From an uncultured Granulosicoccaceae bacterium (GTDB taxonomy: Bacteria; Pseudomonadota; Gammaproteobacteria; Granulosicoccales; Granulosicoccaceae): a stretch of DNA of 58,145 bases. The notes beneath the pieces are model-generated. The model was not told the origin of the DNA. It was given only the letters and a program-made list of their open reading frames with translations, and ran no database searches. The first letter of the stretch is position 1; each line of letters starts with the position of its first letter. Position numbers and translations under genes: made by a program. The stretch spans positions 1 to 58,145 of the forward strand of contig CALLOA010000002.1 in assembly GCA_938005265.1 (NCBI GenBank). The letters are read 5' to 3'. This document shows positions 1 to 8,836 of the stretch, piece after piece.

Positions 1-105
1 GTTGAGCCAGAGCCAGTAGTTGAGCCCGGGCCTGTCGCTGAGCCCCAGCCTGTCGTTGAACCCGAAACTGTCGTCGAACCCGAAACTGATGCTGAGTCTG
101 AATCT
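1..105 (+). repeat. Val-Glu-Pro coding repeat in linker
   Basis: About eight degenerate 12-15 bp units encode V(E)PEP/VVEPET-like peptides at the start of the visible part of the dehydrogenase. Such acidic proline-rich tracts usually act as extended spacers between an anchor and an exported catalytic domain. The repeat runs off the left edge, so its copy number is unknown. Confidence 0.7.
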
Positions 106-2322
106 TTCGCTGAATTAGAACCTGACCTGATTGATATACAAGGTTCGAATGGAATCGAATCCCAAGAGGCTTTTAATGATTCCGCCGCTACGGCTAGCGC
201 AAGCAACATCTCCGGCTTGGATAACCGGGAATCACTTGCGACGCATAATCTGCCTTTGGAAGGGGTTTCAGTCGGCAGCTACACGATGGTCAATATGTAC
301 CCTGAACTCAGTTTTCAGGAAGCATTGTTGGTTGCTGACGTGCCCGGCGAAAACCGTATGGTGGTTGCCGAACAGCCTGGGCGGGTCAAGGTATTTGATG
401 ATCAGCCAGATGTTGCCGAATTTCGTGTGATACTAAATATTAGTGAGCGTGTCGCTTTTTCCGGTGAACAAGGTTTACTTGGGCTGACCTTTGATCCTGA
501 CTTTCAGAATAATCGTTACGTTTACTTGAATTACACTAGAAGTGGCAGTGGTGATACCGTGATTTCAAGAATGGTTTGGGATGGGGTGAGTGATGAACTT
601 GATACAGATTCCGAGCTGATCATTCTAACTGTTCCTCAGCCTTTTCATAGCCACAATGGTGGCATGATTGAATTTGGCCCGGACGGTTATTTATACATCG
701 CCTTGGGTGATGGTGGTGATGGTGGCGACCCGTTCAATCTGGCTCAGAATCGGGCCGAATTGTTAGGTAGCCTACTGCGGATTGATGTGCATCCCGCTAA
801 CCCGTCGGCAACCTATTCGATACCGGCTGATAATCCTTTTGTTGGTGAGGACGGGGTACGCGAGGAACTTTTTGCTATCGGTTTTCGAAACCCTTTCCGG
901 TTTTCTTTTGATCGTGACACGGGAGAAATCTGGCTGGGTGATGTTGGTCAGGAACAGAGAGAGGAAATCAATAAGGTTCGCTCAGGCGCTAACTATGGGT
1001 GGCGCGTATTTGAAGGGTCGCTGGAAAACGAACCTTCATTGAATACATTGCCAGACTCTGCTTTTACATCTCCACTTTTCGAGTACGGCCATGATGAAGG
1101 TCTATCAGTCATTGGGGGGTATGTCTACAGGGGCAGCCAACTGACTTCGTTAGTCGGTCGTTATTTATTTGCGGATTTTAATAGTGGGCGCATATCTGCA
1201 CTGACTATGGATGGTGATCAGGTGGTTTTACGCGAGTTTATTGCCAGTGTTGAAAACCCGACCAGTTTTGGTGAGTCACGGGATGGTGAGGTATTGGTCG
1301 TGTCGCGGTATCAAGGTATTTATCGTTTTGAAGAACAGGCATCCGAGGCAGAATTACCGCGGCTTTTGTCTGAAACCGGCTTGTTTCTCGATTTACAGTC
1401 GTTGAATCCGGTGTCCGGATTTGTACCTTATCGTCCGTCACATACTTTCTGGTCAGACAACGCGATAAAGCAGCGCTGGTTTGCTGTGCCGGATGATCAG
1501 GAAATCTCTGTGACGGGAGGCGATTGGGAGTTTCCTCAAGGGTCAGTTTCAATAAAACATTTTGAAATGCAAATGATCGAGTCTGCACCTGATTCTACGC
1601 GGCGTTTGGAGACACGTGTGTTATACCACTCGGCCCAAGGTTGGAAAGGGTTTACATATCGTTGGAATGACGCTCAGACTAATGCACGATTGGTCGTCGA
1701 AACTGAAACCGAGTCGCTGACTATTCAGCTGTCAGACGGTTCTACAAAAGAGCAGATTTATGAATACCCGGGGCAATCCCAGTGCCTGGTGTGCCATACC
1801 AGCGCCTCTACCTATTTATTAGGCCCGGAAACGAAACAGCTAAATGTTGCTCACCAATACCCGTCCGGCATGTACAACCAGCTTGTATCGCTGGACAATA
1901 TTGGACTTGTGCGGCTTAACCTGTCCGCCAGCGAAAGTGCTAACGCCGTGGTCAATGGTAGGGTTGAAGGTGTGGAAAGGTTATATTCGATTGACGATAA
2001 TTCTGCGTCCCTGAAACAACGGGCACGTTCCTATCTGGATGTCAATTGCAGTCATTGCCATCAGCCGGGCGGTGGTGCTGCAACGGGTCTGGATCTCCGG
2101 TTTGAAACATCCGATTCAGACATGAATGCGATCAATCAGGTCCCGCAAAATGGCAACCTTGATATTCAGGATGCAAGAATAATCACTGTGGGCAGTAAAG
2201 AACAAAGCGTATTGTGGTCGAGAATAAGCCGTCTGGATGACAAACGCATGCCACCGATTGGATCTCATGTTATTGATCAACAGGGTGCTGAGTTGGTGGG
2301 TGAGTGGATTGACAGGATGTAG
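1..2322 (+). CDS. PQQ-type sugar dehydrogenase (GSDH family) fused to a c-type cytochrome region, 5' partial
   Basis: The reading frame is open from base 1, so the start lies outside the window. Visible residues 1-40 are a Val-Glu-Pro rich linker. They are followed by a six-bladed glucose/sorbosone dehydrogenase-type propeller: SHNGG, then YIALGDGGDGGDP, then GFRNPFRFSFD and LGDVGQEQREEIN are all hallmarks of soluble aldose sugar dehydrogenases. The C-terminal third carries CLVCH (about visible residue 595) and CSHCH, two CxxCH haem c sites. Family knowledge suggests periplasmic oxidation of sugars or alcohols with electrons passed to haem. Substrate and PQQ use are inferred. A first in-frame ATG at 217 would lose the linker and is probably not the true start. 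Confidence 0.85.
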   Translation, partial: VEPEPVVEPGPVAEPQPVVEPETVVEPETDAESESFAELEPDLIDIQGSNGIESQEAFNDSAATASASNISGLDNRESLATHNLPLEGVSVGSYTMVNMYPELSFQEALLVADVPGENRMVVAEQPGRVKVFDDQPDVAEFRVILNISERVAFSGEQGLLGLTFDPDFQNNRYVYLNYTRSGSGDTVISRMVWDGVSDELDTDSELIILTVPQPFHSHNGGMIEFGPDGYLYIALGDGGDGGDPFNLAQNRAELLGSLLRIDVHPANPSATYSIPADNPFVGEDGVREELFAIGFRNPFRFSFDRDTGEIWLGDVGQEQREEINKVRSGANYGWRVFEGSLENEPSLNTLPDSAFTSPLFEYGHDEGLSVIGGYVYRGSQLTSLVGRYLFADFNSGRISALTMDGDQVVLREFIASVENPTSFGESRDGEVLVVSRYQGIYRFEEQASEAELPRLLSETGLFLDLQSLNPVSGFVPYRPSHTFWSDNAIKQRWFAVPDDQEISVTGGDWEFPQGSVSIKHFEMQMIESAPDSTRRLETRVLYHSAQGWKGFTYRWNDAQTNARLVVETETESLTIQLSDGSTKEQIYEYPGQSQCLVCHTSASTYLLGPETKQLNVAHQYPSGMYNQLVSLDNIGLVRLNLSASESANAVVNGRVEGVERLYSIDDNSASLKQRARSYLDVNCSHCHQPGGGAATGLDLRFETSDSDMNAINQVPQNGNLDIQDARIITVGSKEQSVLWSRISRLDDKRMPPIGSHVIDQQGAELVGEWIDRM

Positions 2323-2418
2323 GGAAGAAAATGTTCAATCTTTCTTTGTTGCCGGTATTCGGTTAGTAGTCGCGTCGGCCTGTTTTTTCACAGAACGTGT
2401 TACAACAACGAATTTGAC

Positions 2419-4182
2419 ATGCAATCAACATTCACTGAGCTGGAAACGGAATCTCTTCTTGATGAGCCGGTTACGCTTTTCCCTTCTCATTCCAACCATG
2501 GTATCCAACCATTAGCAAAAATTGCTGCCGAACATCTGCAGTTGCGTCTTGAATGTTTGTATCCGCAGGTGCCATCCACCGTGTCCGGTGCAACTGGAGC
2601 AGAAGGGAAGATGTTCGGCGTCCTGGTAGTACGCAGGGGTAGTCGCATAGGCTACTTATCTGCCTTTTCAGGAAAGCTGAACGGGAGTTGGAGTGTTGAC
2701 GGATTTGTACCACCGCCATTCAATGTCAACGATATGGAAGACATGCTTTCCGAAGGAGAACAAAAGCTGGAGACGATCGATAAGAACATAGAGTCGGTCA
2801 AGTGCTCCGGGCAGTATGAGAATTTACTGGATCAGAAAAAGAAACTTACCAGGGATTTTGACAGAGCAATTGCGGATCTGCAAAAAGAACACAGAAAACG
2901 CAAACTACAACGACGGGCCATTCGGCTGAAGATGTGCTCTGAAGACCATCTGATTGAATTATCAAGGCAAAGCCAATACGACAAAAGGCAGCGAAAACAA
3001 CTACGGGCTCAACATGAAGTTGAGCTTGGCAAGATAAACTCGAATCTGTCCGAGATTAACGAGGAATTGCAAACATTGCGATTACAAAGGCAAGGTTTGT
3101 CCAGAAGCCTGCAGATTCGTTATTTCTCATTGTTCAACTTATTAAGGTTTGATGGTCAACGTATTGAGCTATGCAGCACGGCAGTGGCAGGTGGCACTCT
3201 TCCTGCCGCCGGTACCGGTGAATGCGCAGCTCCCAAGCTACTATCTTTTGCGTTCCAAAAGGGTTACAAACCGCTGGCCGGTACAGAATTTTGGTGGGGT
3301 TCCAGTCCTGCAGGTCATGTACGTCACCATGGTAGCTTCTATCCACCTTGCAGAAGCAAGTGTGCAACGCTACTGCCCCGTATGCTTTCGCCGGAAAAAC
3401 CGTCAATATCTTCTCTCGATGTTGCAAATCCTTCTAAAGAAGCAGGCATAAGTATTGGCAGTGTTGAGTTTTCGGTAATGCACCCTGAACAGTTCCATAA
3501 TGCGACAGGCGTGGAGATAGTTTACGAAGACAGCAGCATGGCTATAGTCAACAAACCACACGGCTTACTTAGTGTGCCGGGGAAATCCGATAGAACATCA
3601 TTGCTTGATTGGGCTCGTGATAATTGGCCTGCGGCTTCCGGGCCTTTGCTGGTGCACCGATTGGACATGGATACATCGGGGTTACTTGTTATAGCTCTTA
3701 ACCCTTTTGCGCACAAGCAATTACAAAAACTGTTTATGGAACGTCTGGTCAGTAAGTCGTATAGCGCGCTAGTGCATGGATGGGTATCTCGTAAATTTGG
3801 TGTTGCCGATGGCATCATATCCTTGCCGTTGCGTGTGGATCTGGACGATCGACCCAGGCAGATGGTTTGCGAACAGTATGGAAAACAGGCCGAAACCCAT
3901 TGGCAGACGCTGGAGGAAACAACCTTGTTTGATATTCCTGTCACTCGTTTGTTACTTCAGCCTGTGACAGGAAGGACTCACCAACTCAGGCTGCATATGG
4001 CCAGTCAACAAGGTTTGGGTATGCCGATAATTGGAGATCCACTGTATGCTCCTTCAGTTGTCGCTCACGAAATTTCAGTACGGCATGTAGCTTCACGCAT
4101 GATGTTGCATGCTGAAAAGCTGGAGTTTGTTCACCCGTTGACTCACAAGCCTGTGCTGGTGCAATCAAAAGCTCCCTTCTGA
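2419..4182 (+). CDS. RluA-family pseudouridine synthase with N-terminal coiled-coil region
   Basis: 587 aa. The C-terminal half (from about residue 360) is a classic RluA/RluC/RluD catalytic domain. VNKPHGLLSVPGK is followed by HRLDMDTSG (about residues 412-420), whose first Asp is the catalytic nucleophile, and TGRTHQLRLH lies near the end. The first 350 residues are unlike short RluA. Residues 1-100 form a non-catalytic region, and residues about 110-240 are Lys/Glu/Gln/Leu-rich and read as a long coiled coil. A Cys-containing stretch with WWGSSPAG follows. Enzymes of this length with such an N-terminal region are known in gammaproteobacteria. The RNA target (rRNA or tRNA) cannot be read from the sequence. 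The ATG at 2419 is the first good start. Confidence 0.88.
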   Translation: MQSTFTELETESLLDEPVTLFPSHSNHGIQPLAKIAAEHLQLRLECLYPQVPSTVSGATGAEGKMFGVLVVRRGSRIGYLSAFSGKLNGSWSVDGFVPPPFNVNDMEDMLSEGEQKLETIDKNIESVKCSGQYENLLDQKKKLTRDFDRAIADLQKEHRKRKLQRRAIRLKMCSEDHLIELSRQSQYDKRQRKQLRAQHEVELGKINSNLSEINEELQTLRLQRQGLSRSLQIRYFSLFNLLRFDGQRIELCSTAVAGGTLPAAGTGECAAPKLLSFAFQKGYKPLAGTEFWWGSSPAGHVRHHGSFYPPCRSKCATLLPRMLSPEKPSISSLDVANPSKEAGISIGSVEFSVMHPEQFHNATGVEIVYEDSSMAIVNKPHGLLSVPGKSDRTSLLDWARDNWPAASGPLLVHRLDMDTSGLLVIALNPFAHKQLQKLFMERLVSKSYSALVHGWVSRKFGVADGIISLPLRVDLDDRPRQMVCEQYGKQAETHWQTLEETTLFDIPVTRLLLQPVTGRTHQLRLHMASQQGLGMPIIGDPLYAPSVVAHEISVRHVASRMMLHAEKLEFVHPLTHKPVLVQSKAPF

Positions 4183-4220
4183 GTAAAAAGGGTCGATATC
4201 TTCGTTTGTTTGCCCGTTTT

Positions 4221-4256
4221 TGATAGGGATTTCTGGTAGAGATTTCTGATAGGGAT
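4221..4256 (+). repeat. Direct repeat before the MFS gene
   Basis: TGATAGGGAT occurs at 4221-4230 and 4247-4256, and GATTTCTG occurs with a 13-bp period between them. It lies in the short gap between the pseudouridine synthase stop and the MFS start. It looks like a decayed short tandem duplication. No operator function is evident. Confidence 0.5.
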
Positions 4257-4278
4257 CAAGCATGCTATCGTTCGCCGT

Positions 4279-5538
4279 ATGACAGATCAGTCCGACCAGG
4301 CAGTAATTTTACAAAAACAGCTGCAACGAAATCTCACACTGTATCCCTGGTACCAGGCTGCCAGTGGTTTTCTGCCATGGCTGCCGGTATTTTTCCTGTT
4401 CTTTTTTCAATATCTTTCTCTGCCCCAGTTTCTCAAACTAAGTGCTGTCTATTATTTTTCTGTGTTTATACTGGAAATACCTTCGGGGTATTTGTCTGAT
4501 AGTTTTGGCAGGCGAATTACCTTGTTGATAGCTTCGACTTTTGCCATCGTTGCGTATTTCATCTTTATATTTGCGAACAGCTTTTGGCTTTTTGCAATCG
4601 CACAGTTTTCACTAGCCGGGTTTTTCTCTTTTAAATCCGGTAGCGATAATTCACTATTGTATGATTCGCTGCAGGCACTCGATCTGGAATCGGAGTATGC
4701 GCAAAGAGAAGCGAACGCTACGCGTTTCAGTATGCTTGCGCTTGCCGTTTCAGCATTTGCGGGGGGAGTGTCCGGTCTTTTTAATCTCGTGATTCCCTAT
4801 GTGCTTTCGTTGATCGGCGCCTTCGCCACATTGTATTTCGTCGTGCAATTTTGCGAGCCACCGAGGCTTGAGAAAGCTGCACCCTTTTTGCAGCAACTGC
4901 GCAAATGTCTGGTCAGTCTTGCAAACCCCTCGTTACTTTGGTTATTTGCCTTTTTTGTTGTTGCTTATTCATTGCAACACGTTCCTGCAGAATTCAATCA
5001 ACCGTACATTAAGTTGCTACAAAAAAACTGGTTTACTGAATCAGATACCAGTTCGCTGGTTTCAGGCGTCATGGTTGCGATTTCGATGCTTGGTGGGGCA
5101 TGGGGGGCTGCGATCAGTATCAGATTACTGAAGCGCATCGGTGTACAGAAGTTACTGTTGTCGAGTCTAGCCATTATGTTGCTTATAGTGGCCGGTATGG
5201 CGGCGGTATTACATCCTGCGGTACTGTTTCTGGTGTTATTGCGCAATTTCCCAATGGCTTTATCTGAAGCGCCTCTACTTGCGGCAATTGCCCCTCATCT
5301 CAATAGCTCCTACCGTGCCACTTATTTGTCTTTGCAGAGTCTTGCCGGGCGTCTTGGTTTTGCCCTGATTTTGCTTACATTGTCTGGAGCTGTTGGCTCA
5401 GGCGTGGAAACCGAGCTCATGACCTGGCCGCAATTGCGTCACGGGTTGTTCTTTTGCCTGTTGTTTGCCGTTATATCTTTTACAGTGTTGTTGGTTTTTC
5501 AACAATTTCCAAAGAAAAAGCCCGAAACTGGTGTATAA
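4279..5538 (+). CDS. MFS transporter
   Basis: 419 aa, strongly hydrophobic, with about 12 predicted transmembrane segments in two halves. The loop after the second helix reads EIPSGYLSDSFGRR, a motif-A like GxLSDxxGRR signature of the major facilitator superfamily. Related proteins are annotated as MFS permeases close to macrolide or multidrug exporters. The substrate is unknown. Starts 96 bp after the pseudouridine synthase stop and lies on the same strand, so cotranscription is possible but not shown. Confidence 0.8.
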   Translation: MTDQSDQAVILQKQLQRNLTLYPWYQAASGFLPWLPVFFLFFFQYLSLPQFLKLSAVYYFSVFILEIPSGYLSDSFGRRITLLIASTFAIVAYFIFIFANSFWLFAIAQFSLAGFFSFKSGSDNSLLYDSLQALDLESEYAQREANATRFSMLALAVSAFAGGVSGLFNLVIPYVLSLIGAFATLYFVVQFCEPPRLEKAAPFLQQLRKCLVSLANPSLLWLFAFFVVAYSLQHVPAEFNQPYIKLLQKNWFTESDTSSLVSGVMVAISMLGGAWGAAISIRLLKRIGVQKLLLSSLAIMLLIVAGMAAVLHPAVLFLVLLRNFPMALSEAPLLAAIAPHLNSSYRATYLSLQSLAGRLGFALILLTLSGAVGSGVETELMTWPQLRHGLFFCLLFAVISFTVLLVFQQFPKKKPETGV

Positions 5539-5687
5539 GTTCAGGTGAATCTGGTTACCTGTCTCCATTATCACCAGATAAAATGTGCAAGTTACTGCTT
5601 CGGGCGTATAGTTTGCAGCAGTAGCTGAGTTTGCAGAAAATGTTTTGGGGTAGCGCCCCGTCAGAGATTCAAACGTAGATTTAGACA

Positions 5688-7751
5688 ATGCATAATCAAT
5701 TCGGATTTGTTCGAATCAGCTGTGCAGTACCGCGTGTGACGGTGGCTGACCCTGCTGCCAACACCATAGAAATGCTGTCTGTGTTGCAGGGATTACCCGA
5801 TTCAGATGTTGTTGTTTTTCCTGAATTGGCAATATCGTCCTATACCTGTGGCCGGCTGTTTCACCAACAGGCTCTCTTGGATGAGTGTGAGTCTCAGCTG
5901 GCAAAATTGGCTGAAAGTGCTCCTCACAAGCAACAGCTTATTCTTGTTGGTGTTCCACTGCGTCTGGACAATGCTCTGTATAACTGCGTTGCAGCCATCA
6001 ACAATGGTGAAATTATAGGCGTCTGCCCGAAACAGTTTATTCCCAACTACAACGAGTTCTACGAAAGTCGCTACTTTGCCTCCGGGACTGATGACCTTCC
6101 TGAGTCAATTCTGCTCTGTGGTAAACAGGTACCGTTCGGCACCCAGCTTCTGTACAGCCATATTTGTGGTCGTGATGAAGTCCTTGTGTATGTGGAAATT
6201 TGTGAGGCCGTATGGATGCCGGTATCCCCATCGAGTCTGGCCGCAGTTGCTGGTGCGAATATTCTGTGCAACCCGTCTGCGTCACCGGAAACTGTAGGTA
6301 AGGCCGAGTATCGGCGCAATCTGGTCACAGGGCAGTCGGGTCGCTGCATTGCGGCTTACGCCTATACCTCCTGTGGTCCCACAGAAAGCACAGCAGATCT
6401 TGTGTTTGGTGGCCATGCGATGGTGGCACAAGGTGGTCATCTGCTAACAGAATCATCAAGAGTGGGCGACAACAATGAAACTCGCAGGGACTCATACTCA
6501 ATTACCACTGATGTGGATATTCAGCGATTACAAACCGAGCGTCGTACAACCACATCCTACATAGACAATAGACGCTATCTGCCCGAACAGCCGTTCCGCA
6601 AAATTGCCTTTGAACTGCAACATACCACGAATGATTTAGCCGATCGCGTTGATGCTATGCCGTTCGTGCCTGGCAACTCTGAACTATTGGCGTCACGTTG
6701 TGCAGAGGTATTTGGCATCCAGACTGCTTCGCTGGCAAAGCGTATCGAATGCCTTGGAAACTCACCCACACTGGTTATTGGTGTATCGGGTGGTCTGGAC
6801 TCGACGCTGGCTTTATTGGTGGCAACAAGAACCTGTGATCTTCTGGGCTTGCCGCGCAGCACTATTCAGGCGATCACGATGCCGGGTTTCGGTACTACTG
6901 ATCACACGCTGGGCAATGCCCGGGACCTGATGCGGTTGTTGGGGGTTAAGGCTGTTGAAATGGATATCAGGGAAGCAGCCTTGCTGGAATTTCATGAGCT
7001 GTCTTCCGCCAATGGCTACCGTCCCTTTAATCACATAGATCTGGATAACAGCTCACCGGCAAAACGCATGTCGCTGGAAGATTTTACCCGTGCTCTGGCT
7101 GAGATTCCGGAAGGTGATTTGTCGGACCTGGTATTTGAAAATGTGCAGGCACGCAGGCGCACTGAGCTACTAATGAATATGGGTTTTGTACTAGGCACTG
7201 GCGATATGTCTGAAATGTGGCTTGGGTGGTGCACCTACAATGCCGACCACCAGAGCATGTATAACGTCAATTGCTCCGTACCTAAAACGATGGTGCGCTT
7301 TCTGGTGGAATACGTGGCAGAACACCAGTTTGATGGGGAAATTCGTGACACACTCCTGTCGATTGCCAACACTGAAATATCGCCGGAATTGTTACCGCCC
7401 ACGCGAGCCGATGGAAGTCTGGAGCCGGTCTCGCAGAGCACTGAAGATACTGTCGGACCCTATGAGTTACACGACTTTTTTATGTTTAATATCGCGAGGC
7501 TTGGTTTCAGTCCGGCCAAGGTTCTGTTCCTTGCACGTCACGCGGAAGGCTGGAGCGGTTCCTATACTGAAGACGAAATTGAACACTGGTTACGGATCAA
7601 TTTAAAACGTGCATTCTTGCAACAGTATAAACGTGATGACGTTCCTAATGGTCCCAAGGTCGGTTCTTTGAGTTTGTCACCTCGCGGTGACTGGCGAATG
7701 CCCAGTGATGCCAGTGTTGCTGCCTGGTTGGCGACGTTGGATGATACCTAA
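5688..7751 (+). CDS. nadE: Glutamine-dependent NAD(+) synthetase
   Basis: 687 aa, the usual size of the two-domain glutamine-hydrolysing enzyme. The N-terminal nitrilase-type glutaminase has the Glu-Lys-Cys triad at about E46 (FPELAISSYT), K115 (CPKQFIPN) and C172 (VEICEAVW). The C-terminal ATP-pyrophosphatase domain carries the P-loop SGGLDS at about residues 366-371 and GTGDMSEMWLGWCTYNADH, the NaAD-contact region. The enzyme converts deamido-NAD, glutamine and ATP to NAD in the cytoplasm, the last step of NAD synthesis. All catalytic residues are present and there is no frameshift. The NAD(P)HX repair gene lies nearby on the other strand. Confidence 0.95.
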   Translation: MHNQFGFVRISCAVPRVTVADPAANTIEMLSVLQGLPDSDVVVFPELAISSYTCGRLFHQQALLDECESQLAKLAESAPHKQQLILVGVPLRLDNALYNCVAAINNGEIIGVCPKQFIPNYNEFYESRYFASGTDDLPESILLCGKQVPFGTQLLYSHICGRDEVLVYVEICEAVWMPVSPSSLAAVAGANILCNPSASPETVGKAEYRRNLVTGQSGRCIAAYAYTSCGPTESTADLVFGGHAMVAQGGHLLTESSRVGDNNETRRDSYSITTDVDIQRLQTERRTTTSYIDNRRYLPEQPFRKIAFELQHTTNDLADRVDAMPFVPGNSELLASRCAEVFGIQTASLAKRIECLGNSPTLVIGVSGGLDSTLALLVATRTCDLLGLPRSTIQAITMPGFGTTDHTLGNARDLMRLLGVKAVEMDIREAALLEFHELSSANGYRPFNHIDLDNSSPAKRMSLEDFTRALAEIPEGDLSDLVFENVQARRRTELLMNMGFVLGTGDMSEMWLGWCTYNADHQSMYNVNCSVPKTMVRFLVEYVAEHQFDGEIRDTLLSIANTEISPELLPPTRADGSLEPVSQSTEDTVGPYELHDFFMFNIARLGFSPAKVLFLARHAEGWSGSYTEDEIEHWLRINLKRAFLQQYKRDDVPNGPKVGSLSLSPRGDWRMPSDASVAAWLATLDDT

Positions 7752-7776
7752 ACAGTTCTGTAACAACTGAACTGTT
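7751..7776 (+). terminator. Stem-loop after nadE
   Basis: AACAGTTC at 7751-7758 pairs with GAACTGTT at 7769-7776 around a 10-nt loop, directly at the nadE stop. Only TTCT follows, so it is at best a weak intrinsic terminator or an mRNA 3'-end hairpin. Confidence 0.45.
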
Positions 7777-7823
7777 CTGCCATCGATCTTTACCGTGCTT
7801 GCTCACAGGGTTAACATAGCTCT

Positions 7824-8807
7824 ATGAGTGATTCAAACACCGAAGAAGCTGCAGAATTCAATCAACCTCTGGGTGGCAATGACATGCCACGTTTTGCAGG
7901 TCCTGCCACCATGATGCGGCTGCCCACAGCCGCGACTGCTGAGGGCCTGGATGCCTGCTTCGTTGGCATACCCATGGATATTGGAGCATCCCACCGTGCT
8001 GGTACCCGATTCGGACCGCGCCAGATCAGAGCAGAGTCTGCGATGATCAGGCCCTACAACATGTGGTCAAGAATCTCACCCTTTGATCACATGCAAGTGG
8101 CAGACATAGGAGATATCGCGACCAACACTTTTGATCTGAAACAATCCGTGCAACTCATCGAACGCGCCTATGATGAGATTCTTCAACATGACGCCGTACC
8201 TCTGGGTTTGGGTGGAGATCATACCCTTGCATTGCCTGTCTTAAGATCTATTGCCAAAAAACATGGGCCAGTGGGATTGGTGCATGTTGATGCTCATGCG
8301 GATATAAACGATGAGATGTTTGGTGAAAAAATTGCACACGGCACACCCTTCAGGCGAGCGGTTGAAGAAGGCTTGCTTGATTGCAGCAGAGTAATCCAGA
8401 TCGGTTTACGCGCGACCGGTTATTCAGACGATGATTTTGACTGGCCCAGACGCCAGGGTTTCAGGGTTGTACAAGCTGAGGAATGCTGGCATAAATCGCT
8501 GACCCCGTTAATGCAGGAAGTGCGGCAGCAAATGGGTGATAAACCGGTTTACCTGACTTTTGATATCGACAGTCTCGATCCGGCTTATGCGCCAGGTACA
8601 GGTACTGTCGAAATTGGTGGGTTGACGACTATCCAGGCGCTGGAAATCATTCGAGGGCTGGCCGGGGTTAACCTGGTTGGTTGTGATCTGGTGGAGGTGT
8701 CTCCGCCTTATGACCAGAGTGGTGCGACAGCTGTAATAGCAGCAAATCTTTTGTACGAAATGTTATGTGTGCTGCCAAAGGTACAGGCAGCTGTTAAGCG
8801 AAAGTAA
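7824..8807 (+). CDS. speB: Agmatinase-like ureohydrolase (arginase family)
   Basis: 327 aa, typical for agmatinase/guanidinobutyrase. The dinuclear manganese ligands are visible in GLGGDHTLALP, VDAHADIND and TFDIDSLDPAYAPGTG, followed by the conserved Glu of EVSPPYD. Family knowledge gives hydrolysis of a guanidino compound to urea plus an amine. Agmatine to putrescine is the commonest activity, but guanidinobutyrate or guanidinopropionate is equally compatible with these motifs. It starts 72 bp downstream of nadE, is not overlapping, and converges with the following minus-strand gene. Confidence 0.85.
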   Translation: MSDSNTEEAAEFNQPLGGNDMPRFAGPATMMRLPTAATAEGLDACFVGIPMDIGASHRAGTRFGPRQIRAESAMIRPYNMWSRISPFDHMQVADIGDIATNTFDLKQSVQLIERAYDEILQHDAVPLGLGGDHTLALPVLRSIAKKHGPVGLVHVDAHADINDEMFGEKIAHGTPFRRAVEEGLLDCSRVIQIGLRATGYSDDDFDWPRRQGFRVVQAEECWHKSLTPLMQEVRQQMGDKPVYLTFDIDSLDPAYAPGTGTVEIGGLTTIQALEIIRGLAGVNLVGCDLVEVSPPYDQSGATAVIAANLLYEMLCVLPKVQAAVKRK

Positions 8808-8836
8808 CGCTGTAAAGTACGACTGAATATCCAACT

